Assembly (NCBI GenBank): GCA_963764235.1
Contig: CAVXRO010000009.1
Span: 124,001 to 188,000 of the forward strand
DNA: 64,000 bases
Direction of reading: 5' to 3'
From: DATFVA01 sp963764235
GTDB taxonomy: Bacteria; Bacteroidota; Ignavibacteria; Ignavibacteriales; Ignavibacteriaceae
A program made the position numbers and the translations under genes. A model generated the notes under the pieces. It did not search any database. It saw only the letters and a program-made list of their open reading frames with translations, and was not told where the DNA came from. Positions 34,984 through 43,991 of the stretch are shown here, piece by piece (within the stretch, counting starts at the first letter, position 1; the number at the start of each line of letters is the position of its first letter).

Positions 34984-36003
34984 TCAGACTTCAATTTGTG
35001 AATTAGTAAAATACACCATTTTTCCCCTCTTCTTTAGTGATTCTGAACTTGCTTCCAGTATTCTTACGACGTTAAGGCCGTCAACTCCATCAGTTGCCGG
35101 TTTCCTGTTTTCCTTAATTGCATCAAGGAATTCTCTCGCTCCCATTGCAAGGGCTTCAGTCTGATTTATTTTTGGTGAGAACATATCACCGATCCTGTAC
35201 TGGACCAATGCTTCGTGAATACTCTCCTGGGTCTTAAAGTCTACCCCGCTGTCGTAAACCTTTATCTTTTCAGAGTTTTCCATATCATCGAAAACAAGCA
35301 TTTTTTTGTCGCCGCCCACAATCATTCTCCTGATCTTCACAGGAGAAGTCCAGTTAACATGAAAATGAGCAAAGCAGTTATCCTCAAAATAAATAGAAAG
35401 ATGAGCAATATTCTCTTTTCCATTGTAGTTTGCTATTCCATTTGAACAAACCGCTTCTATTTTATGCTCGCCAAGCACATAATTCATTATTGAAAGGTCG
35501 TGAGGAGCAAGATCCCAAACCACATTTACATCACGCTGAAATAATCCCAGGTTTATTCTCTCAGAATCAAAATAAAGTATCTTTCCAAGTTCACCTTTAT
35601 CAACCAGTTCCTTCATTTTCCTTACTGCACCCGTATAGATAAAGGTATGATCTACGAATATTTTAAGGTTTTTCTTTTCCGCAAGTGCAATTAATGCCTC
35701 TCCTTCAGCCGTAGTAGAGGTGAATGGTTTTTCTACCCATATATGCTTACCGGCTTCAAGACTTTTTCTTGCGAGCTCGTAATGTGTGTATACAGGGGTG
35801 GCAATAACAATTATATCAGTTTCACCATTTATGACTTCGGATGCATCTTGTGTAAGATGAGCTGCCGGAAATTTAGTTTTTATGAATTGTAGTCTCTCTA
35901 TTCTTTGATCACAGGCTATAATTTTTTCAACATCGGGTTGAGCCATAAAATTTCTAACAAGGTTAGGACCCCAATAGCCAAGTCCGATTATTCCAACTTT
36001 CAT
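34984..36003 (-). CDS. Gfo/Idh/MocA-family NAD-dependent sugar dehydrogenase
   Basis: A 339-residue cytosolic oxidoreductase. The N-terminal Rossmann fold starts VGIIGLGYWGPNLVRNF, and EKPFT near residue 95 is the family catalytic lysine signature. A C-terminal alpha/beta domain follows with HDLSIMNYVLG. In WlbA-type enzymes this oxidises the C3 hydroxyl of UDP-N-acetylglucosaminuronate. Pairing with the acetyltransferase downstream supports a surface-polysaccharide role. The exact substrate is inferred. Confidence 0.85.
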   Translation of the reverse strand: MKVGIIGLGYWGPNLVRNFMAQPDVEKIIACDQRIERLQFIKTKFPAAHLTQDASEVINGETDIIVIATPVYTHYELARKSLEAGKHIWVEKPFTSTTAEGEALIALAEKKNLKIFVDHTFIYTGAVRKMKELVDKGELGKILYFDSERINLGLFQRDVNVVWDLAPHDLSIMNYVLGEHKIEAVCSNGIANYNGKENIAHLSIYFEDNCFAHFHVNWTSPVKIRRMIVGGDKKMLVFDDMENSEKIKVYDSGVDFKTQESIHEALVQYRIGDMFSPKINQTEALAMGAREFLDAIKENRKPATDGVDGLNVVRILEASSESLKKRGKMVYFTNSQIEV

Positions 36004-36431
36004 TTTTCCTCCAGACTTATCAGTATTAACTTAGGATATTCACTTATTTTCCCTATTATCATTTTCCACCTCTTTAAAAAAGCATTGCAGGAATGCTTAT
36101 AAAAGCCAATTAAAGGTCAAACCAGGGTGACATATTATTACTATAAAAAAAGATTAACAATACGAATATGCTCAATCTACTCGCCTTCAATATCATAAAA
36201 GAATATTCCAATAGCGTGCCACCAGCTTAGTTAGTTAAATGAGATTAATTAGAATAAACATAATACTTTCTTTTCAAAATGAGATATAATTAAACCAAAC
36301 ATAATATAATGATACATAACAAATGATGATTCTAAACAATTACAATAAGTTTAGTTCAAATTAATCACAGGTCAGGACAGTAAAAAGAGAATAACATCTA
36401 ATGATCAATTAATTTTTTCTTTTAAAAACCA
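36004..36431. other. gene-free AT-rich interval
   Basis: About 430 bp, strongly AT-rich, upstream of the Gfo/Idh gene on the minus strand. No ORF with a start and ribosome site, and no clear promoter, was found. Confidence 0.4.
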
Positions 36432-36515
36432 GCGGGTAGGATATTCTGTCAAAGTTACCCGGAAGCTCGCGGGTATCTTTGGCGGCTCTGCGTTTCCCTC
36501 CGTCCAACCCGGAAG
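36432..36515. ncRNA. candidate structured RNA with mutually exclusive hairpins
   Basis: CGGGTA (36433-36438), TACCCG (36456-36461), CGGGTA (36470-36475) and ACCCGGAAG (36507-36515) can form alternative stems. The middle hairpin is extended by AAAG/CTTT to about ten pairs with an 8-base loop. The segment is much more GC-rich than the flanks and contains GGCTCTGCGTTTCCC, vaguely like the reverse complement of a c-di-GMP-I riboswitch core, but the rest does not fit. Strand and function are open. Confidence 0.3.
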
Positions 36516-36619
36516 ATAATTAAGTACTTAGTATACAAAATATTCTTTTCTCTATCCTTTGGAATTTTGAAACAACCCCTTAAAACGCTCAAAAGTCACG
36601 CCTTTTTAAAATATCTGTG

Positions 36620-36651
36620 ACAACAAACATTTAATATTTAATATATGTTGT
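36620..36651. promoter_or_regulatory. inverted repeat upstream of the YceI gene
   Basis: ACAACA (36620-36625) and TGTTGT (36646-36651) flank a very AT-rich centre with a second nested pair AACAT/ATGTT, about 66 bp before the YceI start. It may be an operator for the MarR protein encoded downstream. Confidence 0.4.
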
Positions 36652-36717
36652 AACTGTTAATGTTATTCCATATATTTACATTGTTAATTTTATAAACAGT
36701 AAAAAAGGAAAATTGAA

Positions 36718-37272
36718 ATGGAAAGAACGAATATTGATAACCTGGTTAAATCAAATTGGAAAGTGGATACTGTACATTCTAAACTTGGTTTTTCCGCCAG
36801 ACATATGGTTATTTCTGAAGTGGAAGGTCAGTTCAAAGAATTCGACATTAATGTTGATGCCAATGAGGAATTCACCGACAGTGAAATTGAGTTAACTATA
36901 AAAACTGACAGCGTTGATACAGGAAATACCGATAGGGATAATCACCTTAAAAGTCCTGATTTTTTTGACGCTGTTAACCATCCGGAAATGAAATTTGTAA
37001 GCTCCTCAATTGAGAAACTGAGTGATGAAGAATTCAAGCTTAAGGGAGATCTTACAATCCGGGGAATTTCTAAACCGATTGACCTCGATGTTACCTTTGG
37101 CGGAAAAATAAAAGATCCCTGGGGTAACGAAAGAGTCGGTTTTCAGATTGAAGGCAAATTAAACCGGTTTGATTATGACCTTAAGTGGAATAATTTAATG
37201 GAGACCGGCGGGGCTGTTGTAGGCAAGATTATAAAACTGAATTGTCATGTAGAATTAATCAAGGCCGAATAA
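36718..37272 (+). CDS. YceI-family lipocalin-like protein
   Basis: A 184-residue YceI beta-barrel protein (WKVDTVHSKLGFSARHMVIS near the N-terminus; GNTDRDNHLKSPDFFDAVNHPEM in the middle, abbreviated FFDAVNHPEM; LKGDLTIRGISKPIDL). There is no signal peptide, unlike many periplasmic YceI proteins, so it is probably cytosolic. The family binds polyisoprenoids or amphiphiles. AAGGAAAA precedes the ATG. Pirin and MarR genes follow on the same strand, a stress-response style cluster. Confidence 0.88.
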   Translation: MERTNIDNLVKSNWKVDTVHSKLGFSARHMVISEVEGQFKEFDINVDANEEFTDSEIELTIKTDSVDTGNTDRDNHLKSPDFFDAVNHPEMKFVSSSIEKLSDEEFKLKGDLTIRGISKPIDLDVTFGGKIKDPWGNERVGFQIEGKLNRFDYDLKWNNLMETGGAVVGKIIKLNCHVELIKAE

Positions 37273-37282
37273 GTTTTGAGCG

Positions 37283-37305
37283 GGGTCCGGGCAATTTCCG
37301 GACCT
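37283..37305 (+). terminator. hairpin after the YceI gene
   Basis: GGTCCGG pairs with CCGGACC around a 7-base loop 11 bp after the stop. The following T content is modest. Confidence 0.6.
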
Positions 37306-37500
37306 CTACTTCCCTTAAAGGAATAATGATATAATAAAAAAATGGTACAACACCAGATCTTTTTCTGATGAAATATTTGATCAGGAAAAAGAGAATGCAG
37401 TTAGAAGCAGAATTTCCTTGAAAGATATCCTCTTTTCAAATAAATTTAATTCACCCCTGGAAATTCTGACTGAAGAATCTATTAACACCTAAGGAAAATT

Positions 37501-38205
37501 ATGAAAAAAATAATCCACCGTTCAATAGAAAGAGGAATTGCTGAACACGGCTGGCTCCATAGCAGACACAGTTTCAGCTTCGGGAGTTATTATAACCCTG
37601 AAAAAATGAATTTCGGACTACTCAGAGTGCTGAACGATGATATCGTTGAGCCGGGAGAAGGATTCGGAACTCATCCGCATGATAATATGGAAATAATATC
37701 CATTGTACTTGAGGGCAAACTTGAACACCGCGACTCAATGGGAAACGGATCTGTAATAAATGAGGGAGAGGTTCAGGTGATGTCTGCAGGATCAGGAATC
37801 ACTCATTCCGAGTTTAATCCATCAGATACTGAGAAGGTAAATTTCCTTCAGCTCTGGATCTTTCCTAAGGAAAGAGGCATAAACCCACGATATGATCAGA
37901 AAAGATTCAATCTTGAGGAAAATAGCATCATTGAAGTAGTATCAGGTAAGAAAGATGGTGAAGGGTTGTTTATAAATCAGGGTGCCTCAATATACCGGGG
38001 AAAATTAGGTAGGGGCAAGGAGTTCACATTCAATTTTAATAAAAAGGGATACGGAGCCTACTTGTTTGTTTTAGAAGGTTCAATTATTTTGGATGATATA
38101 ACCCTGAACAAACGCGATGCAGCCGGAATCTCTGATTCCGAATCCTTCTTAATCAAATCTGAGAAGGATAGTGAATATATATTAATAGAAATACCGATGA
38201 ATTAA
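37501..38205 (+). CDS. pirin-family protein
   Basis: A 234-residue bicupin. The N-terminal cupin holds the pirin metal ligands in THPHDNMEI (two His) and GITHSE (His and Glu), with RHSFSFGSYY before them. Some pirins have quercetin dioxygenase activity; others are redox-dependent transcription cofactors. AAGGAAAATT lies just before the ATG. The next gene, a MarR regulator, starts one base after the stop. Confidence 0.92.
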   Translation: MKKIIHRSIERGIAEHGWLHSRHSFSFGSYYNPEKMNFGLLRVLNDDIVEPGEGFGTHPHDNMEIISIVLEGKLEHRDSMGNGSVINEGEVQVMSAGSGITHSEFNPSDTEKVNFLQLWIFPKERGINPRYDQKRFNLEENSIIEVVSGKKDGEGLFINQGASIYRGKLGRGKEFTFNFNKKGYGAYLFVLEGSIILDDITLNKRDAAGISDSESFLIKSEKDSEYILIEIPMN

Positions 38206-38206
38206 T

Positions 38207-38656
38207 ATGAAATTAGAAGAAGAAATCGTACAACAAAAATTTGAAAGTGACTATCACAAGGCCGCTGTTAATATTTTCTATACCTCAAACTGGCTGGCAA
38301 ATCTTCATTCAGATGTATTTAAGCCGTATAATCTTACCATCCCCCAGTTTAACATATTAAGGATATTAAGAGGACAGTATCCGGGAGTTGTTAACCTGAA
38401 ATTAATTAAAGAACGAATGATAGATAAAATGTCGGATGTATCCCGTCTGATAGAAAGGTTAAGAGAAAAAGGGCTGGTAGACAGAAAGACCTGTGAATCT
38501 GACCGACGGCATATGGATATAGGTATTACCCAAAAGGGACTCGATCTACTCAAAGCATGCGATGAAGATTTGAAAGAAATTAATAAAAGATTCTCCATCC
38601 TGAACGATGCCGAGGTGGAGACTCTGAATAATCTTCTTGATAAACTAAGAGGTTAA
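38207..38656 (+). CDS. MarR-family transcriptional regulator
   Basis: A 149-residue winged-helix regulator with LTIPQFNILRILRG, the recognition region VVNLKLIKERMIDKMSDVSRLI and the wing KGLVDRKTCESDRRHMDI typical of MarR proteins. It follows pirin with one base between, so it is co-transcribed. It may control this cluster through the inverted repeat upstream of YceI. The ligand is unknown. Confidence 0.9.
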   Translation: MKLEEEIVQQKFESDYHKAAVNIFYTSNWLANLHSDVFKPYNLTIPQFNILRILRGQYPGVVNLKLIKERMIDKMSDVSRLIERLREKGLVDRKTCESDRRHMDIGITQKGLDLLKACDEDLKEINKRFSILNDAEVETLNNLLDKLRG

Positions 38657-38814
38657 AACAGATTCTCAAAAATAAGTAATATAATGAGTATAGGAACCAA
38701 TAATAACCCGATCCTTAAAAACCATATTTTGAACTTATTCTGCGTAACTACCATTCCCAGAATGTCATCATAATACTCATTATTCTCAAATATTTTTTTA
38801 ACTGCTTTTTTCAT
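38653..38814 (-). CDS. small single-TM membrane protein (53 residues)
   Basis: A short frame beginning MKKAVKKIFENNEYYDDIL, then basic KFKIWFLRI and a C-terminal helix (GLLLVPILIILLIFENLF). The layout (positive N-terminal part, one C-terminal helix) is typical of real small membrane proteins. No Shine-Dalgarno sequence is obvious, and its stop overlaps the marR stop region tail to tail. A possible gene only. Confidence 0.4.
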   Translation of the reverse strand: MKKAVKKIFENNEYYDDILGMVVTQNKFKIWFLRIGLLLVPILIILLIFENLF

Positions 38815-38971
38815 TTCAAAACCGAATTTTTTATAAGTGCATTATAGTGAGTGTACTTCATTTATAAAATGTTTATTGTCACCGAGAGGTTAGTATCAAA
38901 GAGTATGATCAGGAATATATCTGACTAAATATTGAATCAGTCACAGAATTTTATGAAATACTGGTTTTTCT

Positions 38972-38979
38972 TATCTTTG
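38972..38979 (+). promoter_or_regulatory. tRNA promoter -7 element
   Basis: TATCTTTG lies 26 bp upstream of the tRNA and matches the FCB-group TAnnTTTG -7 consensus at the expected distance. Confidence 0.5.
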
Positions 38980-39004
38980 CAAGGCTTAATAATTATTACT
39001 TTCT

Positions 39005-39081
39005 GCCCCGGTAGCTCAGCAGGATAGAGCGTCGGTTTCCTAAACCGCAGGTCGGAGGTTCGAATCCTCTCCGGGGTACCA
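39005..39081 (+). tRNA. tRNA-Arg (anticodon CCT)
   Basis: Complete cloverleaf: acceptor GCCCCGG/CCGGGGT, D arm GCTC/GAGC, anticodon loop TTCCTAA with anticodon CCT (reads AGG), T arm GGAGG-TTCGAAT-CCTCT and an encoded CCA at 39079-39081. No integrated element is attached to it. Confidence 0.96.
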
Positions 39082-39588
39082 TATATTACGAAAGTTCGTA
39101 CTTTCAAATTCACTGGATATTATTTTGTCCCATTTTTGGGTTATTTGACTGTTTGCCCTAACTTTAACTGTTATCTCCCCTCTCCTGATTAGCTGTTCAT
39201 TTAGATATGACCATCTCGAAGAGAAGTTAATCTAATTCCCCGATTGATTTCCAATTTTTCACGTGTGGACAAATTTATTCTAGTCGTTCTTCTGATTCTG
39301 AAATCTTCAAAGGAGGAACCTTTTACCCTCGTTACATGCCTGAAGAAGCCCAACAGAAGGCCTAGAGAGGTCGACCAGTTGCGCCGGCCGGGAGAAAGAC
39401 CCACTAGTGCCCGGGAGAAGGCCAGATGGACTTGCAAGGGCCTCGAAGAATGACTTTATGTTTCGTCAGGACTTTTTTTCCAGGGAAACAAATTTCATTG
39501 TGATATTGAAAAAGAAATCCTATTTTGAGGTCACTATCCCGCTTATAATGAGCTAAATAAATTTTTCATTTTAAAAGAATGATTTTAT
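39082..39588. other. gene-free interval with degenerate GC-rich repeat
   Basis: Between the tRNA and the hybrid two-component gene. At about 39350-39440 it carries GAAGGCCTAGAGAGG, GGCCGGGAGAAAG and GCCCGGGAGAAGGCC, the reverse complement of the CGGCCTTCTCC unit found at 31018-31095. No convincing gene. Confidence 0.55.
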
Positions 39589-42500
39589 TTGAAATCAAAT
39601 GTCATCCTTTGCCTGATAACTATACTCTTTTTATCACGGCAGCTATTTCCCCAGAGTGAGGATTTAAATTTCACTCATCTGGATGTTAATAACGGACTCT
39701 CCCAAAACCAGGTTTTCTGCATATACTCAGATTACAAAGGATTATTGTGGTTCGGGACTCAGGAAGGTCTGAACATGTATGACGGATATACATTCAGAAT
39801 ATTCCGACATCAGCCGGGAAATATTAACAGTTTGCCGGATTATGCCGTAAATACGATTTGCGAAACAGATACAGGTATATTCTGGATAGGCACACGCGAA
39901 GGAATGAGCAGGTTCGATCTCAAACAGGAAAAGTTTACGCATTTTGTTCATAATCCCGGGTCAGAAAATTCACTGGTCGATAATAACGTCTGGCTTATTA
40001 AAAAGGATAGCGAATCAAAATTATGGATTGCTACGAAAGACGGTTTAAGCAGATTTGATCCTGACGATAATAAATTTACTAATTATAAATTCAGTCCCGC
40101 AGATACAAACTCGGTAAGCAATAACTTCGTTTTTGCTATTGTTGAAGATGTCAATAAGAATATATGGATAGGGGGAAGAGGGGGTGTTGACCGCTACGAT
40201 CTCAGGAAAAAGAAATTCTACAATTATAAACTGCATCCTGAAAATCCTGCTAGCATTTCGCTTAACGGTGTAACAAGCCTATACATCAAAGACGATATCC
40301 TCTGGGTAGGATCTTACTCGGGACTATATTCAGTCCCTATCGACAATCCTGATCAGACAGGTCTATCTTTCACATATCATCTTAAGGATCTTAATCCAGC
40401 TGTCAGGAGTATATTCGCTTCAGCCAACGGTAATTTGTGGGTGGGAACTATGGGTGAAGGACTCATCAGGTATAATCCCGCATCGGGCGCCGTATACAAA
40501 TTTAATAAATCAGATGAGGCCGGCAGTATCAGTGACGATTATATTGCTTCACTTTATGAGGGAAAAGACGGGGTGCTCTGGGCGGGAACTTCTTCTTCGG
40601 GCTTAAATAAATTCAATCTTTCTTCTGAGAGATTCAAAACAATAAGTTTCTCCCGGGATTATCCCTGGAGACAACCCGAAGTCAGTGCAGTTATTGAAGA
40701 TCAGAATTCCAATCTCTGGGTCGGTACAACCTCGGGCGGGGTAATTAAGATAACCGGACATCTATCGCCCAAACCTGCCTTTCAATATTTTGGTTATGAT
40801 GAAGGTCCTGATTTCTATTTACGGCCGGTGGAGATCAGAACTTTAACCGAAGATAAACAGGGAGAAATCTGGGCAGGAACATTCGGTAACGGAATTTATA
40901 TTATAAATTCCAATACAGGAAAAATTAAAAGAATTAAAAACAAGCCTGGGACGCAAAATACCCTCTCAAATGATTTTATCCATTCCATCCGTATATCAAG
41001 GGGTGGTAATGTATGGATTGGTACCGGGGCGGGAGGTCTTGATAAATTTAATCCCCTTAACGGTTCCTTTACACATTTCAAACACGACCCTAAAAACGAC
41101 CAGTCCATTTCGGCAAATGAGGTTACGGCGATATGCGAAGATAATGACGGCTATCTCTGGGCAGGCACTTCGATCGGCGGATTAAATAGGCTGGATCCCC
41201 GAACAGGCGTGTTCGAACATTATAAGCATAGTACCGGGGATGTAAATTCATTAAGCAGCAACAGGATTATATGTCTTTATATTGATCGCCGGCTGAATTT
41301 ATGGATCGGGACATTCGGGGGCGGTCTTAATAAATGGCAGAGCGATAAAAACTCTTTCAGGCAATATACAACGAATGACGGTCTGCCTAGCAATATAATA
41401 AATTCAATTGTTGAAGATCCTACCGGTAATCTCTGGATCAGTACAGATAACGGACTTTCGGTTTTCAATATTTCTTCAAATGAGTTCCGCAACTATGATG
41501 TAAAAGACGGATTGAGGGACAATAATTTTCTTCAGAATTCAGGCTGGGTAAGCACGACTAACGGTCTCATTTATTTTGGCAGCAGCAAAGGGCTAAACTT
41601 CTTCCGGCCCGGGGAACTTGAAACCAGTCTTATATCTGACCTGGTGTTTACCGATTTTAAGATATTTAATAAATCTATAACACCCGGGGAAGGATCAGCA
41701 CTTAAATCGAATATTTTGTATGCAGATGAAGTTACCTTATCGTATGATCAGAATTTTATAACCTTTGAGTTCGCCTCACTCGATTATAATAATCCCGAAA
41801 AAAACAGGTACGCATATAAAATGGAGGGTTTTAATAAGGACTGGATCTATTCCGGCAGCCAGAGATATGCAACGTTTACAAACCTTGATCCCGGGGAATA
41901 CCTTTTCCGCGTAAAAGCATCAAACAGCAGCGGTATATGGAATGAAAAAGGAATAGCCATGAGAGTAATCCTTCTTCCACCGTGGTGGCAGACATGGTGG
42001 GCATATCTTCTGTACTCCGCAGCATTCATCTCGATTATGTTTTTCGTACGTCAGTTTGAACTTAGACGAGTGAAGCTCAGGAATGAATTACAGATGAAGA
42101 ATGTGGAGGCAAAGAAACTCCAGGAGATTGACAAAATGAAGTCAAGGTTCTTTGCAAATATCTCCCATGAATTCAGGACTCCTCTTACCCTGGTCCTCGG
42201 CCTGATAGATAAACTCTCATCATCAGCCGACGGGTCCTCTAAAAAGGATTTCGGGATAATAAGAAAAAATGCGTATCGTCTGCTTCAGCTGATAAACCAG
42301 CTTCTGGAACTTTCCAGGCTTGAAGCAGGAAATGTAGAGCTTAGAGTATCGAAATATAATATCAACCTGTTCCTTCAAAGAGTACTCTCGTCATTTATAT
42401 CTCTGGCCGAGAAGAAGAACCTTACGATCATTTTTAATAATATGATGCTTAACGAACCGCAAGCGCAGAAAGAAATTTTCCTGTATTTCGATTTTGAAAA

Positions 42501-43734
42501 ATTCGAGACGATTTTCTACAATCTTATAGGAAATGCTTTGAAGTTCTCCCCGGAGGGAGAAAGAATTGAAGTCGAGATAATCCCCCATCTTCACAACGTA
42601 GAGATCAGGATTACTACTACGGGGATCGGTATAAAGCAGGAGAACCTGCCTTTTATTTTCAATAGATTTTACCAGACCGATGAAAGCAGCAGTCGGGGAT
42701 ATGACGGAACAGGAATTGGACTGGCTCTTGTGAAGGAACTGATAGAACTGCATGACGGCGAAATAAGCGTTATGAGCATAGAAAATAAGGAGGTTACCTT
42801 TACAATCAGGATGCCTGTGGGAAGAGCACATTATGATCCCCGACTTATATACGAAGAGGTCGGTGAAGAATTTGATTACTCTGAAGGAAATGCGGAAGCG
42901 TATGGGATCGTTACAGGGGATTTTTATGATGAGCAGGAAAATGAAAAACCTGAACCTTCAAATGCACGGATCATCCTTGTTGTTGAAGATAACATTGACC
43001 TGAGGAATTATCTTGTTGAACAGCTTGAGGAAATTTATACAGTGGTGGAAGCTGAAAATGGGGAAAAAGGACTTCAGATTGCCGATGAGATAATTCCAGA
43101 TCTGATTATCAGCGATATAATGATGCCGATAATGGACGGCTATGAAATGTGCAGAAAGATAAGGAACAACTTTAAAACCAGTCATATCCCGATAATAATG
43201 CTTACAGCAAAAGCCGGCAGAGATGATAAGCTTGAGGGACTTGAAACAGGCGCTGATGATTATCTCCTTAAACCTTTCGACAGGAAAGAGCTGCTGATAA
43301 GGGTCAAAAATCTGATTAAACTAAGAGATCAGATGAAAGAGAAGTGCAGAACGGAAATGCTTCTCAAACCGAGGGATATAACCGTTCCGTCATCTGAAAA
43401 AGTTTTTGTTGAAAAATTAACGGGAATAATCGATAAGAATATGAGCAGCGAAAAATTCGGCGTGGATGTACTGAGTTCCGAAATGGGATTAAGCCGCTCG
43501 CAGCTCCATCGAAAATTGAAAGCGATTACCGGTCAGTCAACTACCGAATTTATCCGGAATTTCAGGCTTCAAAGGGCTGCTGATCTCATAAAGCAGGGCT
43601 CAGGAAATATGGCGGAAATTGCTTATAATGTTGGCTTCAGTTCCCAGGCCTATTTTACAAAAAGCTTCACAGAATTTTTCGGTCTTCCGCCCGTGGAATA
43701 CCGTCGTAAAAATCTGAAGGTTAACCCTGACTAA
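39589..43734 (+). CDS. hybrid two-component system protein (Reg_prop, Y_Y_Y, kinase, REC, AraC)
   Basis: A 1381-residue one-protein signalling system. A signal/anchor N-terminus precedes two seven-bladed propellers of Reg_prop repeats (LLWFGTQEGLNMYDG and similar WiGT...GL units), a Y_Y_Y domain near residues 720-785 and a TM helix near 800. HisKA follows with FFANISHEFRTPL, then an HATPase with NLIGNALKFSPEG and GTGIGLALV. The REC domain has SDIMMPIMDG and the end is an AraC HTH. The DxGxG box of the ATPase reads TTTGIGI, so its nucleotide-binding aspartate is a threonine. In Bacteroidetes such proteins sense polysaccharides and control nearby uptake genes, but no such locus is present here. 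It starts at a TTG. Confidence 0.92.
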   Translation: MKSNVILCLITILFLSRQLFPQSEDLNFTHLDVNNGLSQNQVFCIYSDYKGLLWFGTQEGLNMYDGYTFRIFRHQPGNINSLPDYAVNTICETDTGIFWIGTREGMSRFDLKQEKFTHFVHNPGSENSLVDNNVWLIKKDSESKLWIATKDGLSRFDPDDNKFTNYKFSPADTNSVSNNFVFAIVEDVNKNIWIGGRGGVDRYDLRKKKFYNYKLHPENPASISLNGVTSLYIKDDILWVGSYSGLYSVPIDNPDQTGLSFTYHLKDLNPAVRSIFASANGNLWVGTMGEGLIRYNPASGAVYKFNKSDEAGSISDDYIASLYEGKDGVLWAGTSSSGLNKFNLSSERFKTISFSRDYPWRQPEVSAVIEDQNSNLWVGTTSGGVIKITGHLSPKPAFQYFGYDEGPDFYLRPVEIRTLTEDKQGEIWAGTFGNGIYIINSNTGKIKRIKNKPGTQNTLSNDFIHSIRISRGGNVWIGTGAGGLDKFNPLNGSFTHFKHDPKNDQSISANEVTAICEDNDGYLWAGTSIGGLNRLDPRTGVFEHYKHSTGDVNSLSSNRIICLYIDRRLNLWIGTFGGGLNKWQSDKNSFRQYTTNDGLPSNIINSIVEDPTGNLWISTDNGLSVFNISSNEFRNYDVKDGLRDNNFLQNSGWVSTTNGLIYFGSSKGLNFFRPGELETSLISDLVFTDFKIFNKSITPGEGSALKSNILYADEVTLSYDQNFITFEFASLDYNNPEKNRYAYKMEGFNKDWIYSGSQRYATFTNLDPGEYLFRVKASNSSGIWNEKGIAMRVILLPPWWQTWWAYLLYSAAFISIMFFVRQFELRRVKLRNELQMKNVEAKKLQEIDKMKSRFFANISHEFRTPLTLVLGLIDKLSSSADGSSKKDFGIIRKNAYRLLQLINQLLELSRLEAGNVELRVSKYNINLFLQRVLSSFISLAEKKNLTIIFNNMMLNEPQAQKEIFLYFDFEKFETIFYNLIGNALKFSPEGERIEVEIIPHLHNVEIRITTTGIGIKQENLPFIFNRFYQTDESSSRGYDGTGIGLALVKELIELHDGEISVMSIENKEVTFTIRMPVGRAHYDPRLIYEEVGEEFDYSEGNAEAYGIVTGDFYDEQENEKPEPSNARIILVVEDNIDLRNYLVEQLEEIYTVVEAENGEKGLQIADEIIPDLIISDIMMPIMDGYEMCRKIRNNFKTSHIPIIMLTAKAGRDDKLEGLETGADDYLLKPFDRKELLIRVKNLIKLRDQMKEKCRTEMLLKPRDITVPSSEKVFVEKLTGIIDKNMSSEKFGVDVLSSEMGLSRSQLHRKLKAITGQSTTEFIRNFRLQRAADLIKQGSGNMAEIAYNVGFSSQAYFTKSFTEFFGLPPVEYRRKNLKVNPD

Positions 43735-43991
43735 AGAATAAATACCCTGTTATTTTTGTACGAAATTTGTACACCTGCAACAGGCATTATAAGAATTGCA
43801 ACAATAGTTAAAATCCGCATTTATGATGAAAAAGCGGGGAAAAATGAGGCAACAATATTTATAAAGGCTGCAACCATCCTGAAATATATCCCTTCTTCTG
43901 AAATTTAAGTTTGCTGGTGAAAATGATGATGACTTTAACAGTCCGCCGGTCTTCATCAGGAAAACTTAATTAAAATTAAAAAGGATATATT

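Noticed and set aside
36480..36515. c-di-GMP-I riboswitch on the minus strand
   Set aside because: Only a short core-like word fits; the receptor stems and the tetraloop docking are not present.
38700..39100. Integration at the tRNA-Arg gene
   Set aside because: No integrase nearby and no duplicated 3' tRNA segment; the tRNA is followed by ordinary intergenic sequence.
43750..43956. Minus-strand frame of 68 codons before the mddA-like gene
   Set aside because: Cys/Phe/Tyr-rich translation of AT-rich non-coding DNA, no start signal.
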